In this document: one piece after another, positions 1 through 9,373 of the stretch
How positions within the stretch are numbered: position 1 is the stretch's first letter
Layout of the letters: every line of letters starts with the position of its first letter
Assembly: GCA_023412475.1 (NCBI GenBank)
Contig: JAEYNR010000034.1
Location: 11,445 to 75,444 of the forward strand
Direction: 5' to 3'
Length of the DNA: 64,000 nt
Source of the DNA: Fibrobacterota bacterium
GTDB taxonomy: Bacteria > Fibrobacterota > Chitinivibrionia > Chitinivibrionales > Chitinispirillaceae
Translations under genes and position numbers: made by a program
The notes under the pieces: model-generated
The model's database searches: none
Told to the model about the DNA's origin: nothing
What the model saw: only the letters and a program-made list of their open reading frames with translations

Positions 1-715
1 TTTTCCTGAAGTAAGGGAAATAATGATAGAGGATGATACTTTGACTGCAGATAAGAAGCGCTGCCGTGAACTGGCAGAGGCTCTCATTGCAGCCGGCGCT
101 ACTAAAATTCCATGGTCTGCTAACTCCCGGGCAGAAGTAGATTACCAAACCATGCGGCTGATGAAAAAGGCTGGATGCAGGCTTTTTTGTGTAGGCTTTG
201 AGAGCGGGGATCAGCAGATTCTTGATAATATTCAAAAATCGATAACTCTTGACCGAATCAGGCAATTTTTAAAAGATGCCAAGCGTGCAGGCATTCTTAT
301 ACATGGCTGCTTTATGGTGGGCAATAGAGGAGAAACCAGGGAGACGCTGGAAAAGACTCTTGCCTTTGCCAAGGAAATCAATCCTGATACTGCCCAGTTT
401 TTTCCAATTATGGTATATCCTGGTACAAGCGATTATGAGTATTTCAAAGAAAAGGGCTGGATAGTTACCAATGATTATCGCAAGTGGGTTACCCCGGATG
501 GTTTGCACTCATCTGTTGTGTCAAATCCTGAGCTTACCTATGAACAACTGGTATGCTTTTGTGACCGGGCGCGTAAAGAATTTTACTTTCGTCCTAGTTA
601 CATTTTAACCAAACTGAGTCAGATTTTCACCACCCCTTCAGAAGCTAAAAGGATAATCAAGGCAGGGTGGACCTTTATTGGCTATCAGGTGAATCCACGC
701 TATAGGAAGGTTTGA
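1..715 (+). CDS. Radical SAM (B12-binding type) protein, C-terminal part, cut by window start
   Basis: The reading frame is open from base 2, so the ATG at 23 is internal and the gene begins outside the window. What remains is the second half of a radical SAM TIM barrel: the EIMIEDDTLT strand, then CVGFESGDQQIL, GCFMVGNRGET and FFPIMVYPGT, which match the barrel strands of cobalamin-binding radical SAM proteins of the HpnJ/Fe-S oxidoreductase type. The CxxxCxxC cluster motif and any B12 domain would lie upstream. A short basic tail follows. A GT2 gene starts 10 bases after the stop, so an operon for lipid or cell-surface modification is plausible (inference). The substrate cannot be told from this fragment. 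Confidence 0.8.
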   Translation, partial: FPEVREIMIEDDTLTADKKRCRELAEALIAAGATKIPWSANSRAEVDYQTMRLMKKAGCRLFCVGFESGDQQILDNIQKSITLDRIRQFLKDAKRAGILIHGCFMVGNRGETRETLEKTLAFAKEINPDTAQFFPIMVYPGTSDYEYFKEKGWIVTNDYRKWVTPDGLHSSVVSNPELTYEQLVCFCDRARKEFYFRPSYILTKLSQIFTTPSEAKRIIKAGWTFIGYQVNPRYRKV

Positions 716-725
716 GAAATCTGAA

Positions 726-1877
726 ATGCTTGATTTGCTAAAATGGTTGTTCTGGCTCTCGGTATTCTCAATAATCTATTCCTACAGCCTCTATCCTTTT
801 TTGCTGGTTATATTTTATCGTTTGTTTGGCAGACCTGTAATAAAGGACAGCTCGTTTACCCCTACAGTGGGTGTTCTGATACCTGTTCACAATGAAGAGG
901 CGGTTATCAGGAAAAAAATCGATAATATATTATCCCTGAACTATCCGAAAGACAAGCTCAGTATCTGGGTAGGATCCGATCTTAGCACTGACCGTACAGA
1001 GGAGTTTGTCAAAGAATACAATGATCCCAGAATTCATCTGTGGCGATCTCCGGCCCGTGCCGGAAAAACCGGGATCTTAAACAATCTTGTACCACAAATT
1101 GATGCAGAAATCATACTTTTTACAGATGCTAATACTATGCATCAAAAAGACTGCCTGAGAGCAATCGCCTGTAACTTGGCCGATCCATCTGTAGGGGCAG
1201 TTGCTGGACACATCGAGCATGTTCAGGATTCTGATCAAGATGATCAGTTTGGTGAGAGTATGTACCGTAAATTTGAATCAAAGCAGAAATATATGGAAGG
1301 AATGCTACACAGTACTATCTCGGCTTTCGGGGGATTTTATGCTATTCGTAAATCCTTATTTAAACCCATTCCACCCAATTCTTATTCCAATGATGATGTA
1401 TTGATACCGATGAGCATAATTCGTCAAAAATTCAGAGTCATATACGAACCTTTAGCCAAATCGGTTGAAGATAATACAGGTAGTGTTAGCTCCGAGTTTC
1501 ATAGAAGAATTCGAATCGGTGCCGGAAATTTTCAGGCATTTTCCTGGCTGATCGATTTTCTAAATCCTTTCAAGGGATGGCCTTTTTTCTGTTTCCTTTC
1601 TCACAAGGTCAGCAGATGGTTTTCTCCATTCTTCTTTGTTACAGCGGCAGTGACATGTTTTATTCTGTCACTATCTGGACAGGAGGCTGTATATCGTATG
1701 TTGTTTGCTGCCGGTTCAATATTTCTGGTCACCGGCCTTCTTCATAAGATCATTGCACTCAGAATTACCCGCCATATCTATTATTTTTTGATGATGAATA
1801 TTGCGCTGATTCTGGGATTTTTGCGATTCATTTGTGGAATTAAATCTGCAGCCTGGTCAAGAACTGAGCGAAGCTGA
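726..1877 (+). CDS. Membrane glycosyltransferase family 2 (poly-N-acetylglucosamine synthase-like)
   Basis: This 383-residue protein has an N-terminal membrane helix (about 8-32), a GT-A domain and about three C-terminal helices (from about 283). The GT2 marks are visible: VGVLIPVHNEE (48-58), SDLSTDRTEEF (84-94), the nucleotide-sugar/metal site FTDAN (132-136), FGGFYAIRKSLF and the EDNTGS acidic motif, followed by RRIRIGAGNFQAF in the place of the processive Q/RxxRW motif. Such enzymes transfer a sugar from a nucleotide donor on the cytoplasmic face, often while extruding polymer. It follows the radical SAM gene by 10 bases. The acceptor is unknown. Confidence 0.85.
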   Translation: MLDLLKWLFWLSVFSIIYSYSLYPFLLVIFYRLFGRPVIKDSSFTPTVGVLIPVHNEEAVIRKKIDNILSLNYPKDKLSIWVGSDLSTDRTEEFVKEYNDPRIHLWRSPARAGKTGILNNLVPQIDAEIILFTDANTMHQKDCLRAIACNLADPSVGAVAGHIEHVQDSDQDDQFGESMYRKFESKQKYMEGMLHSTISAFGGFYAIRKSLFKPIPPNSYSNDDVLIPMSIIRQKFRVIYEPLAKSVEDNTGSVSSEFHRRIRIGAGNFQAFSWLIDFLNPFKGWPFFCFLSHKVSRWFSPFFFVTAAVTCFILSLSGQEAVYRMLFAAGSIFLVTGLLHKIIALRITRHIYYFLMMNIALILGFLRFICGIKSAAWSRTERS

Positions 1878-1887
1878 AACTCCGGCT

Positions 1888-1915
1888 AAAAAAAAGGCCC
1901 GGGTAAACCCGGACC
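1888..1915 (-). terminator. Intrinsic terminator of the cold-shock gene
   Basis: Read on the minus strand, an 8-bp stem (GGTCCGGG with CCCGGGCC, one G-T pair) closes a TTTA loop and is followed by eight T. It lies 26 bases past the cold-shock stop codon. The plus-strand GT2 gene ends 10 bases away on the other side, so the hairpin may act on both convergent transcripts, although the T run favours the minus strand. Confidence 0.85.
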
Positions 1916-1941
1916 TCTCACTTGCATATATGTTCGAAGAA

Positions 1942-2145
1942 CTACGATGGAATTACATTCTGAGCATTGGGACCCTTTGCACCATCAACAACTTCAAACT
2001 GCACTTTCTGACCTTCTTCAAGTTTCCGGAATCCATTAGTCTGGATTGCAGAAAAATGAACAAAAACATCACGAGATCCATCATCAGGTGAGATGAATCC
2101 AAATCCTTTGGCCTCATTGAACCACTTCACAACTCCTGTGGGCAT
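1942..2145 (-). CDS. Cold-shock domain protein (CspA/CspB family)
   Basis: This is a 67-residue single-stranded nucleic-acid-binding OB-fold protein. It starts MPTGVVKWFNEAKGFGFI and carries RNP1 (KGFGFI) and RNP2 (VFVHF), the aromatic RNA-binding surface of bacterial Csp proteins. Length and ending (PNAQNV) are standard. I chose the ATG at 2145, which has AAGAGG nine bases upstream, over an in-frame TTG three codons earlier that adds a non-conserved MCS. It is monocistronic with its own terminator. Family members act as RNA chaperones; cold induction cannot be shown from sequence alone. Confidence 0.95.
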   Translation of the reverse strand: MPTGVVKWFNEAKGFGFISPDDGSRDVFVHFSAIQTNGFRKLEEGQKVQFEVVDGAKGPNAQNVIPS

Positions 2146-2464
2146 ACTGCACAACCTCTTTTTAAAAGTAAAACTTATGAGATACTTTATAGGAAAGTAT
2201 CAAATATACAATTCTCTGTAAGATATTTGATGCCGTAATGGAAAGAAAGAAAATATTATTGATGATGGAAATTAACGGAGGAGATGGCAAATTAAACCGT
2301 TGTAACTATACATCCAAAATTGACACGATTCTTTAAATTTGTATAACGAATAAGGCTCAATGCACCTTGTTTAAAGGGGAAAAAACCTGCCCTGCAAAAC
2401 AACATCTTAGCATTTGGTTTCATCCGGTAGCTTGACTTGATTTGATAATGCCAGAAAACTATTG
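2146..2464. other. Intergenic region between groEL and the cold-shock gene
   Basis: This stretch holds the leader of the minus-strand cold-shock gene (AT-rich, with runs such as TATAGGAAAGTATC near 2190) and the far downstream flank of groEL. I found no ORF with a start signal, no repeat shared with other gaps and no RNA gene. The antisense frames running into it have no family character. Confidence 0.5.
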
Positions 2465-2495
2465 AAAAAAAAGCAGCTCCGCTAAGAGGAGCTGC
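2465..2495 (-). terminator. Intrinsic terminator of groES-groEL
   Basis: On the minus strand an 8-bp perfect stem (GCAGCTCC / GGAGCTGC) with a 7-base loop is followed by eight T. It lies about 30 bases after the groEL stop codon and ends the groES-groEL transcript. Confidence 0.9.
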
Positions 2496-2526
2496 CATGG
2501 AAATAAGAACTAAAAAAAGTTCAGAA

Positions 2527-4161
2527 TTAATAATCGCCCATACCACCTGGCATACCAGCCCCGGCACCAGCAGATTTATCTTTGCTTTCTGGTTTTTCCG
2601 AAACGATACATTCGGTGGTAAGGATAAGGCTTGCAATACTTGCGGCATTCTCAAGAGCAGTGCGTGTTACCTTTGTTGGATCTATAACTCCACTGTTGAG
2701 CAGATCTTCAAAGGTATCTCTATATGCATTATAACCATAAGCGCCCTTGTTTTTCTTGACTTCATTGGCTATTACAGATGATTCCTTGCCGGCATTGGAA
2801 GCAATCAACCGTAATGGCTCCTCACAAGCCCGGCGAATTATATCAATACCGATCTTCTCGTCATCTTCAATTTTCAAAGAATCAAGAACTGAAGATGCAC
2901 GAATCAAAGCAACGCCACCTCCTGGAACAACACCCTCCTCTACAGCAGCCCTGGTAGCATGCAGCGCATCTTCAACTCTGGCTTTCTTCTCTTTCATTTC
3001 AGTCTCAGTTGCAGCACCAATCTTCAAAACAGCGACTCCACCAGCCAATTTAGCCAAACGTTCCTGAAGCTTTTCCCGATCATAATCGGAGGTGGTTTCT
3101 TCAATCTGTTTGCGAATCTGATTGATGCGAGCCTTGATGTCTTGAGCGTTTCCAGCTCCCTCGATGATAGTGCTGTTTTCTTTATCGATAATGATCCGTT
3201 TGGCTTTACCGAGTGAATCGACTGTAGTGTTTTCGAGCTTAAAACCGGCTTCTTCTGAAATGACAATTCCGCCAGTAAGAGTTGCAATATCCTCAAGCAT
3301 TGCTTTTCTTCTATCACCAAACCCGGGTGCTTTAATAGCAGCGATTTTGAGAGTGCCACGAAGCTTATTTACAACCAGTGTCGCAAGTGCCTCACCATCG
3401 ACATCCTCTGCAATGATAAGGAAGCTTTTGCCCATCTGAACTACTTTTTCAAGTAATGGTAGTAAATCTTTCATGGCGCTGATTTTTTTATCATGAATTA
3501 GAATCAATGGCTCTTCAAGAACACATTCCATATTGTCGGGATTGGTGACAAAGTATGGAGAGAGATATCCACGGTCAAACTGCATTCCTTCCACTACATC
3601 AAGAGTAGTGTCCATGCTTTTGGCCTCTTCAACTGTGATCACTCCATCCTTGCCAACCTTTTCCATTGCATCTGCAAGCAGATCACCTATTGCGAAATCA
3701 TTATTGGCAGAAATCGCTCCGACCTGAGCAATCTCTTTTTTGCCCGATACAGGACTGGAATTTTTTTTCAGTTGATCAATAATTGCCTTTACCGCCTTAT
3801 CCATTCCTCTTTTAATAGCCATAGGGTCAGCACCAGAAGTAACGTTTTTAATTCCCAGATGAGAAATTATCTGCGCCAGAACCGTAGCGGTTGTTGTCCC
3901 ATCTCCGGCATCATCGGAAGTTTTTGAGGCAACCTCTTTGACCATTTTTGCGCCCATGTTTTCAAACTTGTCATCAAGCTCAACCTCTTTGGCGACGGTT
4001 ACACCATCTTTTGTAACAACCGGAGAGCCCCAGCTCTTTTCAATAACCACATTGCGACCACGGGGGCCTAAAGTTACCTTGACTGCATTGGCAAGAGTAT
4101 CAACCCCTTTGAGGAGTTTTTCACGGGCAGAAGTATCAAAAGCAAGCATTTTAGCTGCCAT
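2527..4161 (-). CDS. groL: Chaperonin GroEL (60 kDa)
   Basis: This 544-residue chaperonin forms the double-ring ATP-driven folding chamber with GroES. Near-canonical blocks run throughout: the N-terminal AAKMLAFDTSAREKLLKGVD, VTLGPRGRNVV, the ATP motif DGTTTATVLAQ, the apical domain, and VEEGVVPGGGVALIRA in the C-terminal equatorial domain. The usual GGM tail is short (MPGGMGDY). GGAGA lies nine bases before the ATG. groES is 57 bases upstream on the same strand and an intrinsic terminator follows. Length is normal for the family. Confidence 0.98.
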   Translation of the reverse strand: MAAKMLAFDTSAREKLLKGVDTLANAVKVTLGPRGRNVVIEKSWGSPVVTKDGVTVAKEVELDDKFENMGAKMVKEVASKTSDDAGDGTTTATVLAQIISHLGIKNVTSGADPMAIKRGMDKAVKAIIDQLKKNSSPVSGKKEIAQVGAISANNDFAIGDLLADAMEKVGKDGVITVEEAKSMDTTLDVVEGMQFDRGYLSPYFVTNPDNMECVLEEPLILIHDKKISAMKDLLPLLEKVVQMGKSFLIIAEDVDGEALATLVVNKLRGTLKIAAIKAPGFGDRRKAMLEDIATLTGGIVISEEAGFKLENTTVDSLGKAKRIIIDKENSTIIEGAGNAQDIKARINQIRKQIEETTSDYDREKLQERLAKLAGGVAVLKIGAATETEMKEKKARVEDALHATRAAVEEGVVPGGGVALIRASSVLDSLKIEDDEKIGIDIIRRACEEPLRLIASNAGKESSVIANEVKKNKGAYGYNAYRDTFEDLLNSGVIDPTKVTRTALENAASIASLILTTECIVSEKPESKDKSAGAGAGMPGGMGDY

Positions 4162-4218
4162 AAAGCAGATCTCCTTTTCTAATTTTTGTTGCGAGTTAAT
4201 TTCTGAGTTTACTGAAAA

Positions 4219-4503
4219 TTATATGATTGCCAGAATGTCACTTTCACGAACAATAAGGTAATCTTCTCCATCAATGGTAACTTCTGTACCGGAATATTTT
4301 CCGTAAAGAACTTTGTCGCCTTTTTTCAGAGAGACTTCAATTTTTTGCCCCTTATCAGTGACCTTACCAGGCCCCACTGCGATCACCTCAGCTTTTTGTG
4401 GCTTTTCCTTTGCATTATCGGGGATAATGATTCCACCGGCAGTCTTCTCTTCTGCTTCCATGGGTTTGAGAATTATCCGATCTTCAAGTGGTTTTACATT
4501 CAT
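4219..4503 (-). CDS. groS: Co-chaperonin GroES (10 kDa)
   Basis: This 94-residue co-chaperonin caps the GroEL ring. It opens MNVKPLEDRIILKPMEAEEKT and carries the mobile loop (KTAGGIIIPD) that docks on GroEL, then KGDKVLYGKYSGTEV and EDYLIVRESDILAI. A strong GGGAGG site lies five bases before the ATG. It is first in the groES-groEL operon. The roughly 290 bases upstream contain no recognisable CIRCE element (the HrcA operator), so heat control, if present, uses another site or the sigma-32 route (inference). Confidence 0.98.
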   Translation of the reverse strand: MNVKPLEDRIILKPMEAEEKTAGGIIIPDNAKEKPQKAEVIAVGPGKVTDKGQKIEVSLKKGDKVLYGKYSGTEVTIDGEDYLIVRESDILAII

Positions 4504-4797
4504 AAAAACCTCCCTATTGAATTTGTGGTTGAAAAAATGTTATAACAATCAAAATTGATGGTCTCAGCTCAAAGCAAAAGGCATGCCTAATGTTCCGGGG
4601 GAGCATTGTGAGGCAAATAATGTTCAATTGATCCAATAGTTCCAAAACAATTGTTTGATTTTGAAACAGACATTCCGTTTTCAAACATACTTTCGAAACA
4701 TACTAAACTAAATGCTGCTCCGTTTTTCGAGCACGATGATATAGGTATTGTTAGCGGGGCTATGCAGGAACCAAAAAGCAGCTATTTTTTAAATTAA
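4504..4797. promoter_or_regulatory. Upstream region of groES; no CIRCE operator seen
   Basis: This region must contain the groES promoter. I looked for the CIRCE half-site TTAGCACTC and its 9-base-spaced partner and did not find them. An AT-rich TTGTTATAAC stretch near 4540-4550 could serve as a -10 region, but no well-spaced -35 is obvious. No ORF or repeat was found. Confidence 0.3.
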
Positions 4798-5556
4798 TTA
4801 GCAGATGGTGACTTGAGGTGCTTTACCTTTGAGGTCAAAGTTCTCAAAGGAAACTCTTCTGGAAAGATCCGGAGTATCCGATCTACAGCAGGCAGGTAGA
4901 ACGGAGCAGTATTTTTTTATGAATCGTGAAGCATACATTTTCCAGGTCTGGTCGAACGAGCCCCCCGAGAGATGTTTCACCAGGATATCAGTGGTGACTT
5001 TGAGATGGTGAGTCTTTGCGATTTGCATACAAATATCCATATCATAAAAATGAAAACCATCAAAAGTAATATCATCAAAGCGGATCTGTTTGAAGAGGCT
5101 TTTCCTGATTGCAAAGAAAAGCCCATCTACAGCCACCACTGGGGTGTCCTCGCTCTGCCAGTCAAATACTGTGAGAAAAAAGCTGGATCCCTGATCTAAT
5201 TCATGTATGACCTGACCCTTGATAAAGGGTCTGCCAGCGGCAACCCAGGCAGGATTGTCTGCAAAAAGATATTGAGTCCCGGCAACTCCTACCAAACCCA
5301 AAGAATTTTCACTGAATTTCTCTGTCAACTTCTGAGCCCACCTGCCTTCAACAAAAAAAACATCTTCATGCATAAATACCAGTATTTCACCTCCAGCTCT
5401 TTTTACACCCTCATTGTAGGCGCTACAGAGATTGTACCGGTTACTTCTATTGTCAATTCTGATGTATTCGGTTTCGGTACCGGCTGTTCTCTGAACATTC
5501 CGTTGATGAATATCCCAGGACAATTCTTTACGCGAGCAGGTAATAATGCTTATCAT
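4798..5556 (-). CDS. Glycosyltransferase with StrF-type domain
   Basis: The protein (252 residues from the ATG at 5556) begins MISIITCSRKELSWDIHQRN, the opening of the StrF/Glyco_tranf_2_5 domain. The core contains YNLCSAYNEGVKRAGGEILVFMHEDVFF, in which HED takes the place of the DxD metal motif, and later GLFFAIRKSLF and FHFYDMDICMQI, which resemble the acceptor-site part of GT2 enzymes. A TTG 12 codons earlier extends the frame but adds no conserved sequence, so the ATG is preferred although its ribosome site is weak. It is a cytoplasmic single-domain transferase with unknown substrate. It sits alone between groES and the kinase gene. Confidence 0.75.
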   Translation of the reverse strand: MISIITCSRKELSWDIHQRNVQRTAGTETEYIRIDNRSNRYNLCSAYNEGVKRAGGEILVFMHEDVFFVEGRWAQKLTEKFSENSLGLVGVAGTQYLFADNPAWVAAGRPFIKGQVIHELDQGSSFFLTVFDWQSEDTPVVAVDGLFFAIRKSLFKQIRFDDITFDGFHFYDMDICMQIAKTHHLKVTTDILVKHLSGGSFDQTWKMYASRFIKKYCSVLPACCRSDTPDLSRRVSFENFDLKGKAPQVTIC

Positions 5557-5730
5557 GGTAAATAGCTTATAATTAGGATTAAAAAAATACAACCTAAATC
5601 GGCCTTGTTTCTTTGAAGATGAAAACGCACAGCTGCCAATAAATCAGTGCATTTTGCATTCGAAGGGACAACTTGGAGCAGGAAGGTGATATCCCAAAGA
5701 AAATGGAAAAAAACTCTTTAACTGTGCGTG

Positions 5731-8454
5731 CTATTTTTCAGGAAGGTGTTTATTGAGCAACTCCATTAAATCCGATTTTCTGAATGGTTTGCTCAAGCTT
5801 CCGGTAAACCCGTACTTTCCTGGATCTGCCATAATCGGATCTTCGGCATAACCGCTGGAAACAAAAACCGGAATCTCTGCATCTGTTTTTCTGATCTCTT
5901 TAACTAGCTCTTTACCTCCCATACCTGCGGGGATGGTCAAATCGACAATAATGGCCGAGAAGGGATTGTTGCTCAATTCATTTTTGTATAGTTTCAGTGC
6001 AGTACTTCCATCACTTTCGCAAACTACGCTATATTTCATTAACTCCAGCATTGCTTTTACAGTTTTTAATATGATATCCTCATCATCCACCAGTAGTATT
6101 CGACCGTTTCCCTGATGAGAGACCGCATCGGTAGAACTGCTGATGAAGAGTGTATTTTGGCATGCTGGCAAAAAAATGTTAAATGTACTGCCCTTGCCTG
6201 GTTCAGATTGCACTTCGATAGTTCCTCCATGGCGATGAATGATGGAGTATGAAGTTGCCAGTCCCAGACCGCTGCCCTTTTGCTTTGTGGTGAAAAAGGG
6301 ATCAAAGATTTTGGGAAGGATCTCTTTGGGAATACCTATGCCGCTGTCTTTGAAAGAAACTTGTACATAGCTTCCTTTGCTGAGAATGGGGTGACTGTTT
6401 CCGAGAGTAACATTCTTTGCAGAAATAAAGATGGTTCCTCCCAAAGGCATCGCTTGCTGAGCATTAATAACAATATTGTCGATTACCTGACCGAGTTGAT
6501 TGGCATCATAATCACAGGCCCAGATCTGTTGTGGTAATTCGGTTACACTTGAAACATTGGATCCGCTCAATGCGAATCTGGCAGTTTCTGCAACAAATGG
6601 AAAGAGTGTGCTTGTTTTGCGTACTGGTTCTCCACCTTTGGCAAATGTGAGTAATTGTTGAGTGAGCCCCTTTACACGCCCGATTGCTTTTAATGCTTCT
6701 TTGAGATATTGGGTTACCAAATGATTGTTGGATTCATCACGTGCAAGTTCGATGTATCCAAAGATACCACTCATTATGTTATTGAAATCATGAGCAATAC
6801 CTCCAGCAAGAATACCCAGCGATTCAAGCCTTTGATTATTCTGGATAGCTTCCAGAAGCCTTTCTTTTTCAGTTATATCACGAAATACCAGGACGATTCC
6901 GATTATCGATCCATCTTTGTCTCTGATCGGGGCACCACTATCTGCGATGAGTCTTTCCTGGCCATCTCTGGAGACAAGAATGGTTTGGGTTGTCAATTCT
7001 TCAGTCTTTCTGTTCTGCAATACTTTCTGAACAGGATTCTGACAAGGTTTACGGGAAGCTACATCAATAATATTAAAGACGGAATTGAGAGGTTTGCCAA
7101 CACATTCACTCTGCTTCCATCCGGTCAGTTGCTCTGCAGCATGATTAATTAAAACGACCTTTCCTTCCGTATCGGTTGCAATCACACCATCAGCTATACT
7201 TCTGAGAGTAACTGAGTGCCGCTCTTTTTCTCTGGCTAATGCATCATCGGCTCTCTTATTCTCCGAAATGTCTAGTACGGTAAAAGAAATTCCCCTTGAG
7301 AGGTCAGACTCATCCAGCGGTGATGAAGACAAAAGGACATTCATCATGATGCCGTTTTTTTTCAACCATTGAGTTTCTACTGTACCGATACCGGTTTTAG
7401 AAATCTGCTTTTTGCTGTTTTTCTCAACCCGTTTATATTCCAGAACACTTTGATAGAAAAGCTGTGTGTTGCCTCCCAGGATATCGCAGTGATCATATCC
7501 GGTCATCTCACAGAAACGCTCGTTCACTTCTATGATCTGGTTATCGATAATCAGGCCGATGCCAACCGGAGCAGCCCTGAATATACTTTTTAGCCGTGCT
7601 TCACGTTCTGTGAGTGCGATTTCAGTCAATTTTCTTTCTGTGATATCCTGTATAGTACCAAACATCTTTATTGGTGAACCATTGCCGCTGAATTCCAGCT
7701 CTCCCAAAGTATGTACCCATCGCAGCGACCCATCCTTTTTCCTGATTATCCGGTATTCTTTGTTAAATGGATTGTGTTTGTTTATTACATGGTTATAAAG
7801 ATGGTCTGATACTTCTTTCCTGTCTTCAGGATGAATAAGATCGATCCATGAATCTATTGTTTTACTGTGAGTTTCGTCAGTTCCAAAAACAATGTCAATC
7901 ATTGGGGAATTGGTCCAGTTGCTAGTCCAAATGTCAAAGATGTAGTACCCCACAGAGGCAACCTGTTGAGACTGTAACAGAAGCGCTTCGCTTCTTTTAA
8001 CTGATTTTTCAATATTCTTTCGCTCAGTTAAGTTAAAGGCTATGCCTTGAGTTCCAACACATTTTCCATCGGCAGTGCTGATTATGGGGGATGCATCTAT
8101 TATTAGATAAACAGTGGTGCCTGATCTGCTTATACATTCTGTTTCATAGCCATTAAATGTTTCTCCACCCAGAAGCGATGAAAAAAGAATTTTATCCCGA
8201 TTAGCAACTTCTTTGGACTGAAAATCTGCAAGTGATTTACCTAAAATCTGCTCTATTGGATAACCCAGTGTCTTTTCCCATGCAGGGTTAAGGCTGGAGA
8301 ACTTGCCTTCGTGGTCCGATTGCCAGAACAGATAATGTGATGATCTTCCCAGACTGTCAAATGTCTGATTTTGAAAATGAGGCTGATCATTATAAACGAT
8401 TGATTCAGTTATATGCGGATTTGAAGTGAAGTTGTTTTTGGATACAGTAGACAT
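5731..8454 (-). CDS. Hybrid PAS sensor histidine kinase with C-terminal receiver
   Basis: This 907-residue protein has no clear membrane helix, so it is probably a cytoplasmic sensor. Domain order is about four PAS/PAC modules (roughly 40-150, 155-275, 285-400, 410-535), a HisKA domain with the phosphoacceptor His555 in GGIAHDFNN, a HATPase domain (about 655-765; DNIVINAQQAMP, DSGIGIP, KGSGLGLATSYSI), and a receiver domain (about 783-905) with acidic pocket VDDED and phospho-Asp838 in IIVDLTIPAGMGG. A GGAGAG site precedes the ATG. No separate response regulator is next to it, so output must pass through an unlinked partner. Each PAS may hold a cofactor or ligand, but none is identifiable. Confidence 0.93.
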   Translation of the reverse strand: MSTVSKNNFTSNPHITESIVYNDQPHFQNQTFDSLGRSSHYLFWQSDHEGKFSSLNPAWEKTLGYPIEQILGKSLADFQSKEVANRDKILFSSLLGGETFNGYETECISRSGTTVYLIIDASPIISTADGKCVGTQGIAFNLTERKNIEKSVKRSEALLLQSQQVASVGYYIFDIWTSNWTNSPMIDIVFGTDETHSKTIDSWIDLIHPEDRKEVSDHLYNHVINKHNPFNKEYRIIRKKDGSLRWVHTLGELEFSGNGSPIKMFGTIQDITERKLTEIALTEREARLKSIFRAAPVGIGLIIDNQIIEVNERFCEMTGYDHCDILGGNTQLFYQSVLEYKRVEKNSKKQISKTGIGTVETQWLKKNGIMMNVLLSSSPLDESDLSRGISFTVLDISENKRADDALAREKERHSVTLRSIADGVIATDTEGKVVLINHAAEQLTGWKQSECVGKPLNSVFNIIDVASRKPCQNPVQKVLQNRKTEELTTQTILVSRDGQERLIADSGAPIRDKDGSIIGIVLVFRDITEKERLLEAIQNNQRLESLGILAGGIAHDFNNIMSGIFGYIELARDESNNHLVTQYLKEALKAIGRVKGLTQQLLTFAKGGEPVRKTSTLFPFVAETARFALSGSNVSSVTELPQQIWACDYDANQLGQVIDNIVINAQQAMPLGGTIFISAKNVTLGNSHPILSKGSYVQVSFKDSGIGIPKEILPKIFDPFFTTKQKGSGLGLATSYSIIHRHGGTIEVQSEPGKGSTFNIFLPACQNTLFISSSTDAVSHQGNGRILLVDDEDIILKTVKAMLELMKYSVVCESDGSTALKLYKNELSNNPFSAIIVDLTIPAGMGGKELVKEIRKTDAEIPVFVSSGYAEDPIMADPGKYGFTGSLSKPFRKSDLMELLNKHLPEK

Positions 8455-8761
8455 GGATTATGGCTCTCCAGGCAGGAAATGCAGATATACAATTTATCCG
8501 CATCGAAGCTTTGACAAGTCATCTGATTTAAAAATGTAATCTGAATTTACTACTTATTTTTCTGTAACCTAATTCCGACGGCTCTTTTTAGCATTAAAGA
8601 AAGACTGTGAAAGTTGTCCTGTTTAGCTGTAAGATAATTGATATGAACGGAATATGCAAGATGTGCCAATACCCTGATAATGGGGCATAATGGAAGATGT
8701 CCAATACCTGGCTGGTGCTGGTATTGGACATAGCTTTTGCAGCTACCTTCTTGTTATGCTT
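8455..8761. other. Intergenic region between kinase and thioredoxin-like genes
   Basis: This is a 307-base gap between two minus-strand genes. It contains the kinase leader and a strong hairpin at 8698-8730 listed separately. The hairpin is preceded by a looser copy of the same words (GTGCCAATACCC near 8663). No ORF with a ribosome site was found. Confidence 0.5.
8698..8730. repeat. Perfect 11-bp inverted repeat (hairpin) downstream of the thioredoxin-like gene
   Basis: The arms TGTCCAATACC (8698-8708) and GGTATTGGACA (8720-8730) are perfectly complementary around an 11-base loop. It lies 31 bases past the stop of the minus-strand thioredoxin-like gene. Neither side has a T run, so it is not a classic intrinsic terminator; it could stabilise the mRNA 3' end. 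Confidence 0.7.
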
Positions 8762-9259
8762 TTAGCCATCTGACAGATTTGGTTCCAGAAGCCGGGCACA
8801 TGCATCGGCTGATTCAGCGGCACCGCAACTGTTAAGCACTTTCTCATAACTCTCTTTGGGATTAACTCCTGAAAGTGCGTATATTGCTTTTTTGTTTTTG
8901 ACAAAAACAACATACGGGACTGCTCGTACTCCGAAAACTGATGCTATGTCAGGGTTTTTGTCTATATCTATTTTTAAAAAAACAGCCTGATCTTTGTGAG
9001 CTTCTGAGAGTGAGTTGAAAATTGGAGAAAGAACTTTACAAGGCATACACCAGTCAGCATATAGATCAAACACCAGCATTTTAGATTCATTCTCATTTAT
9101 GAGCTGGTTCAGTTCATTGATAGAGGAGATGGTTCTAACTGATGAGGTATTATTCTGTGAATTGGATGCTCCTTTTTTGCTACAGGAAGTTACAGAGAAA
9201 AGCAGAAATGTGAAAATAACTGCAATAATTATGTACTGGCTTGGATATTTTTTGCTCAT
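8762..9259 (-). CDS. Thioredoxin-fold lipoprotein
   Basis: This 165-residue protein has a signal helix and a lipobox-like FSVTSC with Cys26, so it is probably lipid-anchored in the periplasm. The mature part is a thioredoxin domain: VFDLYADWCMPCKVLSPIF (active-site Cys71 and Cys74), KIDIDKNPDIASVFGV, and cis-Pro115 in VRAVPYVVF. The WCMPC pair predicts dithiol-disulfide exchange with exported proteins. An extra Cys pair lies near the C-terminus (SCGAAESADAC). AAAGGGAG precedes the ATG. It is not beside cytochrome c or DsbD genes, so its electron donor is unknown. Confidence 0.88.
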   Translation of the reverse strand: MSKKYPSQYIIIAVIFTFLLFSVTSCSKKGASNSQNNTSSVRTISSINELNQLINENESKMLVFDLYADWCMPCKVLSPIFNSLSEAHKDQAVFLKIDIDKNPDIASVFGVRAVPYVVFVKNKKAIYALSGVNPKESYEKVLNSCGAAESADACARLLEPNLSDG

Positions 9260-9373
9260 TTAGCACTCCCTTTAATATAGAGATAGTCTTTTTTTGCCTC
9301 AAGTATGCGAATATCATACCAAAAATAGTAAGTGGACTGTAGTGATAAAATGGAGCTTCTAAAAGAGCTGATT

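Noticed and set aside
4504..4797. CIRCE operator upstream of groES
   Set aside because: I searched by eye for TTAGCACTC and its inverted partner at the right spacing and found only loose resemblance near 4730-4755.
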